Positions 8,641-18,800 of a stretch of 64,000 bases of DNA are shown here, piece after piece. The stretch spans positions 1-64,000 of the forward strand of contig NZ_JAUCMW010000024.1 of NCBI RefSeq assembly GCF_030372765.1, written 5' to 3'. Both the position numbers and the translations under genes were made by a program. The notes below the pieces were generated by a model. That model was not told the origin of the DNA and ran no database searches. It saw only the letters and a program-made list of their open reading frames with translations. Each line of letters opens with the position of its first letter. Position 1 is the first letter of the stretch. The stretch is from Labilibaculum sp. K2S (lineage in GTDB: Bacteria > Bacteroidota > Bacteroidia > Bacteroidales > Marinifilaceae).

Positions 8641-10278
8641 CTAATTCATCGTAAACCGATCAATATCCACATAACCGGAATCATTTATTTTATTCATCCG
8701 TTGAGCAAAGAAACCAATTTTACTACCAATCCATCTTCCTGTCGCTGCTGTAAATGGCAGCCCAATCGCCTGATAATCCAATCCATTCTCGGAGTATGAA
8801 AAATGACAAATTCCACCCGCCTCAATCTTAACTTTCAGAAACAAATCGGAAGATACGGGATGAAAATCCCCGGCATACTTCTCCTCCGATCCTTTACGTG
8901 CATTCATACAAGTTATCTCATTCAAAACCAATTCTCCATTTTTATTCTCTACCACTACTGAGGCATAATCCTGTCCCATGACTATCAATCCGAATCTTTC
9001 ACCTTCATTTAAAAGTGATAATTTCACTTTTGCGACAGCCTCAAAAGACACAGCCGGCCATTTCTGAAGAAACAATGATGGTAGATCCCATAAATTAACA
9101 GATTCTTCAGGAGATGACTGACAATACAATCTGAAAACACTTTTTCCTGGAAAGCTTTTTCCCCAATCGAGACCAGGATTGGCATGCCATTGCCATAACA
9201 AAGAAGGTGCATCCCCATTAAACTCATCATCCATACCTGCAGGAGAAATCATCTCAGCCTGTTTAACAGCAGGCTTACGATATGTAATTACAGGCTCTCC
9301 TGTTCCGTCGCCGTCAGCATCATTACCAATCACAGGCCAATTGTCCTTCCAATTCATTGGTTGCAGATGCACAACACGTCCGTACGCTTCCTGATCCTGA
9401 AAATGAAGGAACCAATCTTCGCCACCTGCCAAACTAACCCAAGCTCCCTGATGAGGTCCGTTAATTTCTGTTTTGCCTTGACTCATGACCACCTTCGACT
9501 CATATCGCCCGGTAATATTTTTAGACCGAAGCACCAATTGCCAGCCTGTAGAAACTCCACCTGCAGGAGCAAAAATATAGTAGTATCCATTCTTTTTATA
9601 GAATTTAGGCCCCTCAACAGTTCCATTTCCATCATGCCCATCGAATACCAAAACGCCATCGTCCAACAATGCAGTTCCATCTGGTTTCATTCGGTTAACT
9701 GCTAAAATACTTTTAATACCTGCTCTTGAACCAGCGTAGCCATGTACCAAATAGGCTTGTCCGTCTTCATCCCAAAACGGGCAGGAATCTATCCATCCTT
9801 TGGCTTCCTTAATTAAAAGTGGTTCGCTCCATGGTCCCTCTGCTTTCTTCGACTTCAACATAAAAATTCCAAAATCGGGATCGCCGTAAAAAATATAAAA
9901 TATTCCATTATGGTAACGTAAAGATGGAGCCCATATGCCATTACCATGTTGTATATTATTATAATGAGCTTCGGGCATTACTTTGGGTGAAGCATAAGCT
10001 ATCAGTTGCCAATTTACCAAATCCCGGGAATGAAGAACAGGTAAACCCGGCGCACATCCAAAACTGGACGCTGTCATGAAAAAATCATCACCCACTCTAA
10101 TGGCATCAGGATCGGAGTAATCAGCCTGAATAATTGGATTGGTATAAGTGCCATCACCATTATCGGCACTTTTGAGTGTTACCTGAACACCCTTGTAATC
10201 TTGCTTTACTGTTGGTGTTGAACAAGCCGAAAACATCAAATATATCACCACAAATACACAAATCAATTTACTGTTCAT
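8641..10278 (-). CDS. Glycoside hydrolase family 43 lipoprotein
   Basis: A 545-residue lipoprotein (lipobox LMFSAC, Cys19). The N-terminal ~300 residues form a five-bladed GH43 propeller with the three acidic residues in YSDPDAIRVGD (base), CPFWDEDGQAYLVHG (pKa modulator) and GTVEGPKFYKK (acid). The C-terminal ~200 residues (MDDEFNGD...RFGLIVMGQDYASVVV) form a concanavalin-like beta-sandwich as in beta-xylosidase-type GH43 enzymes. It likely removes arabinose, xylose or galactose from pectin side chains at the cell surface. Its first 11 bases overlap the end of the upstream acetylesterase gene, showing translational coupling. Substrate is inferred from context. Confidence 0.88.
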   Translation of the reverse strand: MNSKLICVFVVIYLMFSACSTPTVKQDYKGVQVTLKSADNGDGTYTNPIIQADYSDPDAIRVGDDFFMTASSFGCAPGLPVLHSRDLVNWQLIAYASPKVMPEAHYNNIQHGNGIWAPSLRYHNGIFYIFYGDPDFGIFMLKSKKAEGPWSEPLLIKEAKGWIDSCPFWDEDGQAYLVHGYAGSRAGIKSILAVNRMKPDGTALLDDGVLVFDGHDGNGTVEGPKFYKKNGYYYIFAPAGGVSTGWQLVLRSKNITGRYESKVVMSQGKTEINGPHQGAWVSLAGGEDWFLHFQDQEAYGRVVHLQPMNWKDNWPVIGNDADGDGTGEPVITYRKPAVKQAEMISPAGMDDEFNGDAPSLLWQWHANPGLDWGKSFPGKSVFRLYCQSSPEESVNLWDLPSLFLQKWPAVSFEAVAKVKLSLLNEGERFGLIVMGQDYASVVVENKNGELVLNEITCMNARKGSEEKYAGDFHPVSSDLFLKVKIEAGGICHFSYSENGLDYQAIGLPFTAATGRWIGSKIGFFAQRMNKINDSGYVDIDRFTMN

Positions 10279-11011
10279 CTTTTAATTCTTTTTTTAGTTC
10301 CAATTCCGTATCTTTTAATGCACTCACTACTAAACGAGCCATTTCCTGTGCTCCATATTCATTAAAATGAGTGTTATCATTGCTACCATCAGGATAATTT
10401 TCCCAGACGCCAGGTTGAGCAATTAAAAATAACGCCCTGGATTTCTCTTCTCCTAATTTGGCTAGTAAATCTCCTGAAGATTTATGCACATCCAGCAAAA
10501 CAACCTTTTTATCGGCAGCCACTTTCCTAATCACATCAGGGTATTCGCCATGCACATCATAAAATACTCCATTTTCATCAAAACGACGACGCATTAGGGG
10601 TGTCAATAATACAGGAATTCCTTTTTTAACACGTACATCATCCACAAAACGACTAAGGTTTTTATAAAAGTCATCAGGTGAAGTATATCTATCAATTTTT
10701 TGCTTGCTTTGATCGTTATGTCCAAATTGTATGAATACATAGTCACCCTTTCCTACTTTAGAGACCAAAGAATCCCATCGTCCCTCTTCAATAAAAGTAC
10801 GGGTACTTCTTCCATTTTTTGCATGATTCTCAACAGTCATTTTTTCTGTAAAAAACTGGTTAAGTTTCATGCCCCAACCTGTTTCGGGATATTTATCGGC
10901 TTTTTTTTCTGCCATGGTAGAATCGCCGGCTAAAAACACCGTATGAGTTTGCGTGTCTGAACAACTTATCAATAACAGGACAATCCCTAACAAAATCAAA
11001 TAATTTTTCAC
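10268..11011 (-). CDS. Rhamnogalacturonan acetylesterase-like SGNH hydrolase (CE12)
   Basis: A 247-residue lipoprotein (lipobox LLISC, Cys17). SGNH motifs appear in order: block I GDSTMAEK with Ser31, block II GRSTRTF, block III FGHNDQSK, and block V DNTHFNEYG with the catalytic Asp and His. This is the pattern of CE12 rhamnogalacturonan acetylesterases, which remove acetyl groups from galacturonate in the pectin backbone. Length matches the family. It overlaps the GH43 gene by 11 bases and follows the pectate lyase gene after 136 bases. Confidence 0.88.
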   Translation of the reverse strand: MKNYLILLGIVLLLISCSDTQTHTVFLAGDSTMAEKKADKYPETGWGMKLNQFFTEKMTVENHAKNGRSTRTFIEEGRWDSLVSKVGKGDYVFIQFGHNDQSKQKIDRYTSPDDFYKNLSRFVDDVRVKKGIPVLLTPLMRRRFDENGVFYDVHGEYPDVIRKVAADKKVVLLDVHKSSGDLLAKLGEEKSRALFLIAQPGVWENYPDGSNDNTHFNEYGAQEMARLVVSALKDTELELKKELKDEQ

Positions 11012-11147
11012 GGTAAATCTTTTTTATAATTGCAAAACAAGTTCGAATACACCACTATGTATTTTAAATAATATTGATTGATTTCCGATTAAAAAAAATG
11101 ACATCAATCCTTTTAATCAGATAAAAAATGAACCAATAATTCTCTTT

Positions 11148-12683
11148 TTATTGCTGATTTAATTTTAAAAAACTAATTAGCAGGTTCATGTTGTGGATAT
11201 ACTCCCTTGTTGAAATATACTGATTATCTGAAGGATCAGGATAAGTGGAAGTATCTGTTTCATCACCCACACGTGTTGTTGAATACTCATCACTTTGTTT
11301 GTGATTCTGACCATCCCCGATGTAAGGATGGCTAATAAAAGCATGTTTCACCAACCACCTACTCTTCTGATCAAGGGATCCAATAATATTTTTCACCTCA
11401 GCCTCTGAAACAGCACCTGTAAAAACATTACGGTTTAGGTCGTAAAATCGTTGAGGTGTATCATTTTCCTCAAAACAAGCCTCCTTTAGAGGCGAATCTT
11501 TTGTCACTTTATCTATGTCAAGCTCATTAAGTCTTTTGTATTCAAACTTCAGTTCATCAAGTTGAATACGGCATTTGCCGTAGTAATGAGCCAATAACTT
11601 TTTATCATCGTTGTCAATGTAGTACGTCCCAAATTTCACATTCGATCCTTTACGATGTACATATATTGGCTTGTTGGTTCCTACTTCTACAAAAGTTGGA
11701 TGAGTTCTATAAGTTTCGATTTGATTCGCCGGAAGTCTAGTTTTCTCCAACCATCGAATTGCATCAGGAACACGGGCAATAAATTTTTTATCGCCGGTAT
11801 ATTGATAAAATTTTAACAGAAGCATTGCATTTTTGCATGTTGTAGATGGCAAAAAAGCCGCCGGCTCATAGGTTCGGGCTCCTTCTGTTTCCATATTTAA
11901 ATTGAGCTGCTGTCCCCAAGCTCCGCAAGCGTCCTGAGAAATCAGATAAAAATCCATTCCCCGGCGAATGGGTTCCAAAAACCGCTCTTCTCCTAAAGTC
12001 AGATAACTTTGAATCAAAAAATGAACGTTTTCCCAAATTACATCATCGTTAAATGTGTAAAACGAACTATAATCAGGATGACCTTGTTTATTGAAATCAT
12101 ATTTTAATGGATAACGCTGTGGCCAGCCCCCTGATGCATACTGACTTTTTAAGATAAAGCCAATTGCTTTGTCAAGAGCAGGTTTATAAGCCGGATCTAA
12201 TTTCTCGAGATAGATTCTTAGTAAAAACCTTGCTGCATCAGATGTAATATCATCGTCGAAAGTAGAATTGCCATAATAATGCTGAAATTCTTCAAGTCTC
12301 CACCCATTTTTACCAACAGTATTATACCATTTCTTTAAGGAACGGTCACCAGCGAAATCGATCATGTAATTCCAGCCACCTTCGTTACTTTGCCCCCAAA
12401 TAATAGCTGAAGCTACTTTTTGGGCTGCTTGGTAATAATATTCGTTTTTAGTGATTCGGTAAGCATCTAAAAATAAGTGTCCGATGCTAATTGTTCCAGG
12501 ATCTTGAAGCCAAATCATGGTTTTGTAGGCTTCCATCTCGCCCCATCGACGAGACAAATCAGGCAAATAATACCAAACATAGCCACCATTAGTACTCACC
12601 TCCTCAACCATAAATTGAGTGGCTTTCAGCATCGTTTCGCAAATTTGTTCCTTTGAAATTTCAGATTGAGCTTTCAGTTTCAA
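11148..12683 (-). CDS. Pectate lyase, PL10-like
   Basis: The minimal frame gives 511 residues from a TTG at 12683. The central region has WNYMIDFAG, TFDDDITSDAARFL and SGGWPQRYPLKYDF...FYTFNDDVIWENVHFL, the (alpha/alpha) toroid signature of PL10 pectate lyases (Pec_lyase), which cut homogalacturonan by beta-elimination. The C-terminal ~170 residues are an extension. The frame stays open upstream to a TAG at 12747-12749 and there encodes a clear signal peptide (KTLILFFLLFAFGLKLKAQ), but with no ATG, GTG or TTG ahead of it. Only ATA (12732-12734, 12741-12743), ACG or ATT could start it. From the TTG the protein would not be exported, so the true start is probably upstream and non-canonical or mutated. 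Confidence 0.8.
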   Translation of the reverse strand: MKLKAQSEISKEQICETMLKATQFMVEEVSTNGGYVWYYLPDLSRRWGEMEAYKTMIWLQDPGTISIGHLFLDAYRITKNEYYYQAAQKVASAIIWGQSNEGGWNYMIDFAGDRSLKKWYNTVGKNGWRLEEFQHYYGNSTFDDDITSDAARFLLRIYLEKLDPAYKPALDKAIGFILKSQYASGGWPQRYPLKYDFNKQGHPDYSSFYTFNDDVIWENVHFLIQSYLTLGEERFLEPIRRGMDFYLISQDACGAWGQQLNLNMETEGARTYEPAAFLPSTTCKNAMLLLKFYQYTGDKKFIARVPDAIRWLEKTRLPANQIETYRTHPTFVEVGTNKPIYVHRKGSNVKFGTYYIDNDDKKLLAHYYGKCRIQLDELKFEYKRLNELDIDKVTKDSPLKEACFEENDTPQRFYDLNRNVFTGAVSEAEVKNIIGSLDQKSRWLVKHAFISHPYIGDGQNHKQSDEYSTTRVGDETDTSTYPDPSDNQYISTREYIHNMNLLISFLKLNQQ

Positions 12684-12760
12684 ACCAAAAGCAAAAAGTA
12701 AAAAAAATAAAATTAAAGTTTTAGTAGGTTTTATCGTATTTATATTCTAAGCGGAGTTAG

Positions 12761-13438
12761 CTAATAAATCATAAAATCATTGGAGTTGAGTTGTTTGGGC
12801 ACGATTCTAATTTTGTAAATCATTCCTTTAAACCAAGACCGTTTATTCAAACGAACACCAATAGAGCAACTTCCAGTCTCGATTGGCTGATAAGAAAACG
12901 ACTCGGACAGTTCCTGTTTTCCGTTAACAAAAGTTGTTAAACTATTAGGACTCACGATTAAAGCGACATGACACCATTGCCCAAGCTTGTGAGTAAGTTG
13001 TTCATCAATTAAGGCTTTTTTGTTATTTCCGGAAGCAGCAAAACCATCAAAGTACCAGAAATCATCAACTGCCCGCAACTCTAATAATACTCGATTTCCC
13101 AACACCTCACCAATATGAAGAATTCGCTGTTCAAAAGAGGAATTAGTATCTGGACAAAAAATCATTTCTACCGTAAATTCCTTCATCGATTTAAGAGGCA
13201 ATTCTTGTAAAATAAGTGCATCACTACATCCATTAAAGAAAACAACTTTTCCATAAGGAGAATCAACCAGTTTTGGATGACCAAGAATCTTTATTTGTTT
13301 TGAGTTTTGTTGCAGTAAATCAGCCACGCACCATTCTGTATGCGATTTTACTGAAGATTTTTTTTCTAAGTTTTGACCATTTCCTGAGAAGGGAAAATAC
13401 ATAAAAAACAAGACTATTAAGATCGGAGTAATTTTCAT
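12761..13438 (-). CDS. Secreted LamG/concanavalin-like protein of the pectin locus
   Basis: 225 residues with a signal peptide (MKITPILIVLFFMYFPFSG, then NGQ). Residues ~60-215 follow the LamG-like jelly-roll pattern: FTVEMIFCPDT, RVLLELRAVDDFWYFDG, QWCHVALIVSPNSLTTFVNG and IYKIRIVPKQL. LamG/laminin-type domains bind glycans, so it may be a pectin-binding accessory protein. No catalytic motif is evident. It lies between susD and the pectate lyase gene, downstream of a hairpin terminator at 13586-13626. The function is unproven. Confidence 0.65.
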   Translation of the reverse strand: MKITPILIVLFFMYFPFSGNGQNLEKKSSVKSHTEWCVADLLQQNSKQIKILGHPKLVDSPYGKVVFFNGCSDALILQELPLKSMKEFTVEMIFCPDTNSSFEQRILHIGEVLGNRVLLELRAVDDFWYFDGFAASGNNKKALIDEQLTHKLGQWCHVALIVSPNSLTTFVNGKQELSESFSYQPIETGSCSIGVRLNKRSWFKGMIYKIRIVPKQLNSNDFMIY

Positions 13439-13585
13439 CTGTCTGTTTTTTTATTGAAAGCAGCAAAATTCATTTCAAATTCCATTTTTAAGAGAAGTAA
13501 GAAATAGTGTTTATCCAATTTTAGAACTTATATTATAATCTCTATTTAGATAACAGAGACCAGCTTCATGCCTTATTACCAGAGA

Positions 13586-13626
13586 TAAAAAGCAAAGATA
13601 ATCCGTCAACGAATCGACGGATTATC
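13586..13626 (-). terminator. Hairpin terminator/attenuator after susD
   Basis: An 11-bp perfect stem GATAATCCGTC/GACGGATTATC (13597-13607 with 13616-13626) and 8-base loop is followed on the minus strand by a T-rich run. It lies 30 bases past the susD stop and before the LamG-like gene, so it may partly uncouple susCD from the enzyme genes. Confidence 0.75.
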
Positions 13627-13655
13627 CTATATATTATTAAGAATTTAAAGCATTC

Positions 13656-15785
13656 TTATTGATTAAATCCATAACCATTGCTTATTCCTGAATTCTCTAA
13701 AATTGTAGAATTCAATGGCACAAGATAGACTGGAGGATTACCCGCACTAAAGTCAGCATCACTATAACCTTTAAAAAGATCAGTTGAGTAATCTGCAGCA
13801 TTAGCTACGATATCAGCACCCCAGTTTGTTTGAACATATCCATCAGCTTCAAGAGCCAATGCTTCTGCACTTCCAGGAGCGATATAATTGAACAATCCTT
13901 TGATAGCAACATTAGTTTCCGGTCCATTCACAGTTTTGTCAATCTCAGTTGCAAGACTTTGCCAATCGTCATATTGTCCTCTCCAACCTGGGAACAATAC
14001 AGGATCTGTTTCGTCTACACATTGCGTAGTCAAACGATAACCATGAGTTGCTTTTGCATCAACCATTTTAGTCCAAATATACATTGGTATTTGGTTGCCA
14101 TTCTCGAATTGATAATATCCATTAGCCTGTAAACCATTAATAATAGTAGTCATCAATTCTCTGTTATCTACTATTGCTTTAGGTAATTTACCAGTACGAA
14201 TAAGATCATAACGACGCATTCCTTCTCCACCAAATTCTAATTTGCGTTCTTCCAAAACAGCATTGTAAACGCTGCCTGCTTTTGCAATAAAACCATTCAA
14301 ATCAGCATCAGAAGGTGAAGCAAATGCCCGGTTGTGTACTTTCTCCAATTCTGCTCTAGCAGGTCCATCTTCACCCAAAGCAGCTTCAACCTCAGCAAGC
14401 ATCAGGATAACATCTGATACGCGCATGTATGGACAATTAATTCCAGATTTACGTGATTTCGCAACATATGGACTGGTCATACGGTTTTCATCCCATTTAT
14501 TATTAGCAATTCCACCATGCGATTTTGAACCAGGAATCCAATCGATCATTACTTCAGTACCATCTCCTTTACTTCCAGTTACAGCTACAGTAACATCACG
14601 TCGTAAATCTTTAGGATCGAAAGAACCATAATAATAATGTGCCTGGAAACGTGACTGACAATAACTCTTACCAGGGAAAGCTTTTGAACCGCCACCATTT
14701 GAAGGACGACCAAATGCATAAGGACGTTCTGAATAGTAACCATACTCTTCCGGAATCTCATAGATAGACTCTTTCGATAGTTGTTCTCCAGTCATCATCA
14801 TCTGAAATACGTATTGGAATGGGTTCCCAAATTCTTGTCCAGCTCCTCCAGCAGAACGTGGATCACTTGTAATTAAATATGCAGAACCAGAATTTTCTAC
14901 ACATTTAGTCAGATACGTTTTGGCAATATTGAAATAATCCTGCCAGTCAGAACGACGAGAATAAACTGCTCCATCCTTTTCAGTTCCCATGGTCTCAAAT
15001 GAAATTGCACTTCCATCCAATTTTTTGTAAAAATCACTTCCGAGATCAGTACGACGAGTAGCATAACCACCAGCATAAAGACACATACGTCCTATTAGTC
15101 CTTGTACATAAGTTCGGGTCATTACATCAGCATTGTTTCCTCCCTCACCAACTCGATACATATAAGGCTCTACCTTCTTCAATAGATCAATATGATATTC
15201 ATAAATTTCATCACGAGAAACAAGACCTTTGTTCTCTGTATCACTTATAGAAAGTACATGAGGTACATCACCATAAAAGCGACACAATTCAAAATATGCA
15301 GTAGCTCTTAATGCAACAGCTTGTCCGTAAATATCTGACAATTCACTCACTTCTCCACTACTCATCATTGCCTCAAAATCACTTGTTCCTTCAAACGCCT
15401 CAATCAAAGAGTTCGTTACTGACACAATCCCATAAAGAGCTGTCCAAGCTTTTTCGCTATCTGTAAATGAAATGTCAAAACTTGAAGTTCCTCCTGGATA
15501 GAAATATTCAGGAACGTGACGTGTTTGTGATGAAAATGTTTCCGGATGATGTTCAACATCAGAACCGACAACTGCAAGATCGTAAAAAAGACCATTAGAG
15601 TGTACATATGCATTACCTCTCCATTTTTCGTATGCATTCAGTAAAGCTCCCTTAGCAGAAGTAGCTCCTGAAAATACAAATTCAGAATCTACAACCGAAG
15701 GAGAAGATGTATCTAAAAATTCTTCGCAGGAATTAAGCGATAAGGTGAATACACCAATAATTGCTATAATTAATATTTTTTTCAT
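13656..15785 (-). CDS. susD: SusD-like surface glycan-binding lipoprotein
   Basis: About 709 residues from the ATG at 15785. That start is preferred because it gives a clean lipoprotein signal (MKKILIIAIIGVFTLSLNSC), whereas the upstream start at 15839 would overlap susC. The EEFLDTSSP start, the TPR-like helical core (ALRATAYFELCRFYGDVPHV) and the C-terminal ERKLEFGGEGMRRYDLIRTGKL block are typical of SusD/RagB. It caps the SusC barrel and delivers oligosaccharides, here probably oligogalacturonides. It is larger than the ~550-residue norm. Translation starts 40 bases after the susC stop. A terminator-like hairpin follows. Confidence 0.93.
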   Translation of the reverse strand: MKKILIIAIIGVFTLSLNSCEEFLDTSSPSVVDSEFVFSGATSAKGALLNAYEKWRGNAYVHSNGLFYDLAVVGSDVEHHPETFSSQTRHVPEYFYPGGTSSFDISFTDSEKAWTALYGIVSVTNSLIEAFEGTSDFEAMMSSGEVSELSDIYGQAVALRATAYFELCRFYGDVPHVLSISDTENKGLVSRDEIYEYHIDLLKKVEPYMYRVGEGGNNADVMTRTYVQGLIGRMCLYAGGYATRRTDLGSDFYKKLDGSAISFETMGTEKDGAVYSRRSDWQDYFNIAKTYLTKCVENSGSAYLITSDPRSAGGAGQEFGNPFQYVFQMMMTGEQLSKESIYEIPEEYGYYSERPYAFGRPSNGGGSKAFPGKSYCQSRFQAHYYYGSFDPKDLRRDVTVAVTGSKGDGTEVMIDWIPGSKSHGGIANNKWDENRMTSPYVAKSRKSGINCPYMRVSDVILMLAEVEAALGEDGPARAELEKVHNRAFASPSDADLNGFIAKAGSVYNAVLEERKLEFGGEGMRRYDLIRTGKLPKAIVDNRELMTTIINGLQANGYYQFENGNQIPMYIWTKMVDAKATHGYRLTTQCVDETDPVLFPGWRGQYDDWQSLATEIDKTVNGPETNVAIKGLFNYIAPGSAEALALEADGYVQTNWGADIVANAADYSTDLFKGYSDADFSAGNPPVYLVPLNSTILENSGISNGYGFNQ

Positions 15786-15825
15786 ACCTAATTTAATTAT
15801 CAAATTAACAATAATATTCCTCATA

Positions 15826-18800
15826 TTAGAAAGTAACATTTACTCCTAAAGTGAAAGTTTTTGCACGAGGATATGCACCCCAGTCCATATTTGTTGTTGG
15901 GAATATTTTCAAACTACTAAAAGCGCTACCTGCACTCTTTGGAGTTGTATTCACCTCTGGATCTACTCCTGAATAACCTGTTATTGTAAATAAATTATTA
16001 GCTGTGAAGTATACACGGATTCTTTCAATTCCTATTTTTTGAGAGGCCAACTTTGGAACATTATATCCCAATGTTACTGTTTGTAAACGCAAATAAGATG
16101 CATCTTCAACAAATGTAGAATAGGTAACACCATTCTCATTGTAAGGTAGAGCATATTTAGCATTTGCATTTAATGCTTTTAATGCTGCAGGATCGGTAAC
16201 CGATACCAAATCTCCTGAAGAATTAACGTCATAAACTTTATAAGCGTCTTTTACAAAGGCTAAACGGTTAGCACCAATACTAACATCTTTATTTCCATAA
16301 CTACTTACCAAAGCTGCAGCATTGTAAATTTTTCCTCCCAAAACCCAGTTCATATTAGCACCTAAATCAAAGTTTTTGTATCTCAAATTTAAGTTAATTG
16401 ACCCAGTATGTTTTGGTGTCGCTTCTCCCAATTCTGTATAATCCTCAGCATCAACAGTTCCACTTTTATCTACATCTTTCAATTTAACAGCACCTGGGAA
16501 AGCATTCTGACCATCGGCAACATTAAACGGATTTGGATAACTTCCTGTAAAACCTGTATCAAAATCAGCAATTCCGTCTTTTAGTGTATAAATACCATTT
16601 GCATAGTTAAAATCATCAACCTTATAGAATCCTTCACTTACATAACCACGAATTACTCCTACTGATTTGCCTTCAACAAGTGCATAATCATACGCAGGTT
16701 TAGTAGCTGAAGAAGCCCAATTAGAAGCATATTGATACTGATCAGTGTTTTTAAGATTATCAATATTGTTTTTGTTGTAGTTGTAAATAAGATTTACTCC
16801 AAAATCCCAATCGTCAGAACGAATAATGTCGACTCCAACAGAAAGCTCAACCCCTTTATTTGAGGTCTGCCCAAAATTTTGGTACTGGTAAGAATATCCT
16901 GTTGTATTGTCAACTGGAACAGCCATTAATAAATCTTTGGTTGTGTTCCAATAAACTTCAGCAACCCCATAAATCCGGTTGTTGAACATTCCATAGTCAA
17001 TACCTACATTTCTGGAAACAGTTGTTTCCCATTTTAAGTCAGGATTTGGATAAAGACCTGATGGTTTGTAATACGATCCAATACTACCGTTAATAGGATA
17101 ATGAATATCACTGCTGCTTCCACTTTGCCATGTTTCCTTCCATAATGAAGAGCTGATATTATCACTACCTGAAGCACCATAAGACACTCTTAATTTAAGG
17201 TTATCTAACCAATCTCTTGTACTTTCCAACATAGGCTCATCTGAGATACGCCATGCTGCAGCTACTGCCGGGAAATATCCCCATCGATTGTTTGAAGCAA
17301 ATTTAGATGAACCGTCAGCACGAACTGTAGCTGTAAAAAGATATCTATCTTTTAATGAGTAGTTTGCACGACCAAAGAAAGACAATGAATGCGAAGGAGT
17401 TCCAACTGTGTTTAATGGAGTTAAAGTTTCTCCTGTTTGAATTAAACCAGTTGTTGTCTTATAATCAAAATTTTCAGGATATCCCTTACCTTTAACTTCT
17501 AGAGTAGTAGATTTCGATTTCAAAATTTCATTACCTAACAAAAATGATAATTTATTTGATTCTCCTAAATTAAATTCATAATTCAGAGTTGTAACTGAAC
17601 GAAAACTTTCCGCGCCTTTTCTTTTAATGGTTGCAGTTTTATATCCATTGGTCAATCCATCTTCGTAGTAATTACTTTCGTCATTAACTCTGGTAAATCC
17701 AACCTCACTGCGAGCCTTCAATCCCTTTATGATCTCCCATGTTAATCCAGCAAATCCACGTAAGTTTTGTGATTTTGTAATATTTGTAATATCATTAATT
17801 AACCCAATAGGATTACTACTTTCATCAATGTTTGCATCGCCATTACCAAAACTGGAAGAAACATCGGTATAATCAACACCACCTAATGGATTGTCAATTG
17901 GACGAAACCAGTAAGCTGAAGAGATAAGAGACCCTCTACCATTAGTATTACCTTCTTTTCCACTTAACTCTGATTCTGAATAACGAAGATCAAAATCTAC
18001 TTTTAAATTTTCAGCTAATTCCTGATCAATTTTGAAAGAAGCATTTGAACGCTCATAACCTGAATTAATCTTGATACCTTCATCATTTAAATACCCAACA
18101 GAAGCAAATACTTTTGTTTTTTCAGTTCCACCAGACAAACTAATAGTATGACTTTGAGTAAATGCAGTACGTAAGGCATCATCAGTGTAGTTATGGGCCT
18201 TTACATTGGCATAATCAGCATAATGATTACCATTGGCACTTCCTAATCCGAAATATTCAGCTATTCCACTTCCATTACTAGCGCCGTAAGCAGTAGCATA
18301 AGCCCATGTATGATTCACATATTCCTGCGCAGATAAAGTTTCCAGTGATTTTGCTACACTTTTAACCTGTGTATACCCACTATAGGTAACTTGAAGCTTT
18401 CCTGCTTTACCTTTTTTTGTGGTAACGAGAATAACACCATTTGCTCCACGGGCACCATAAATTGCTGTTGAAGATGCATCCTTTAACACATCAATTGATT
18501 CAATTTGATCTGCAGGAATTTCAGAAATAGAACTTACTGGAAAACCATCAACAACAAATAAAGGATTATTAGACTGAGTGATAGATCCACCTCCACGAAT
18601 TTTGATAGATACCTCAGCTCCAGGACGTCCATCCTGACTTACAACGTTTACACCCAATAAACGGCCTTGTAATGCCTGCGAAACATCAGGTACAGAAATA
18701 GCTGCTAAATCTTCACCTTTAACCGAAGCCACAGCACCGGTAAGGTCTTTCTTTTTAACAACCCCATAACCAATAGCCACAATTTCTTCCAATTGTGTAA

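Noticed and set aside
15786..15839. SusD start at 15839 with an 18-residue N-terminal extension
   Set aside because: It would overlap the susC stop and put extra residues before a complete lipoprotein signal; the ATG at 15785 fits better.
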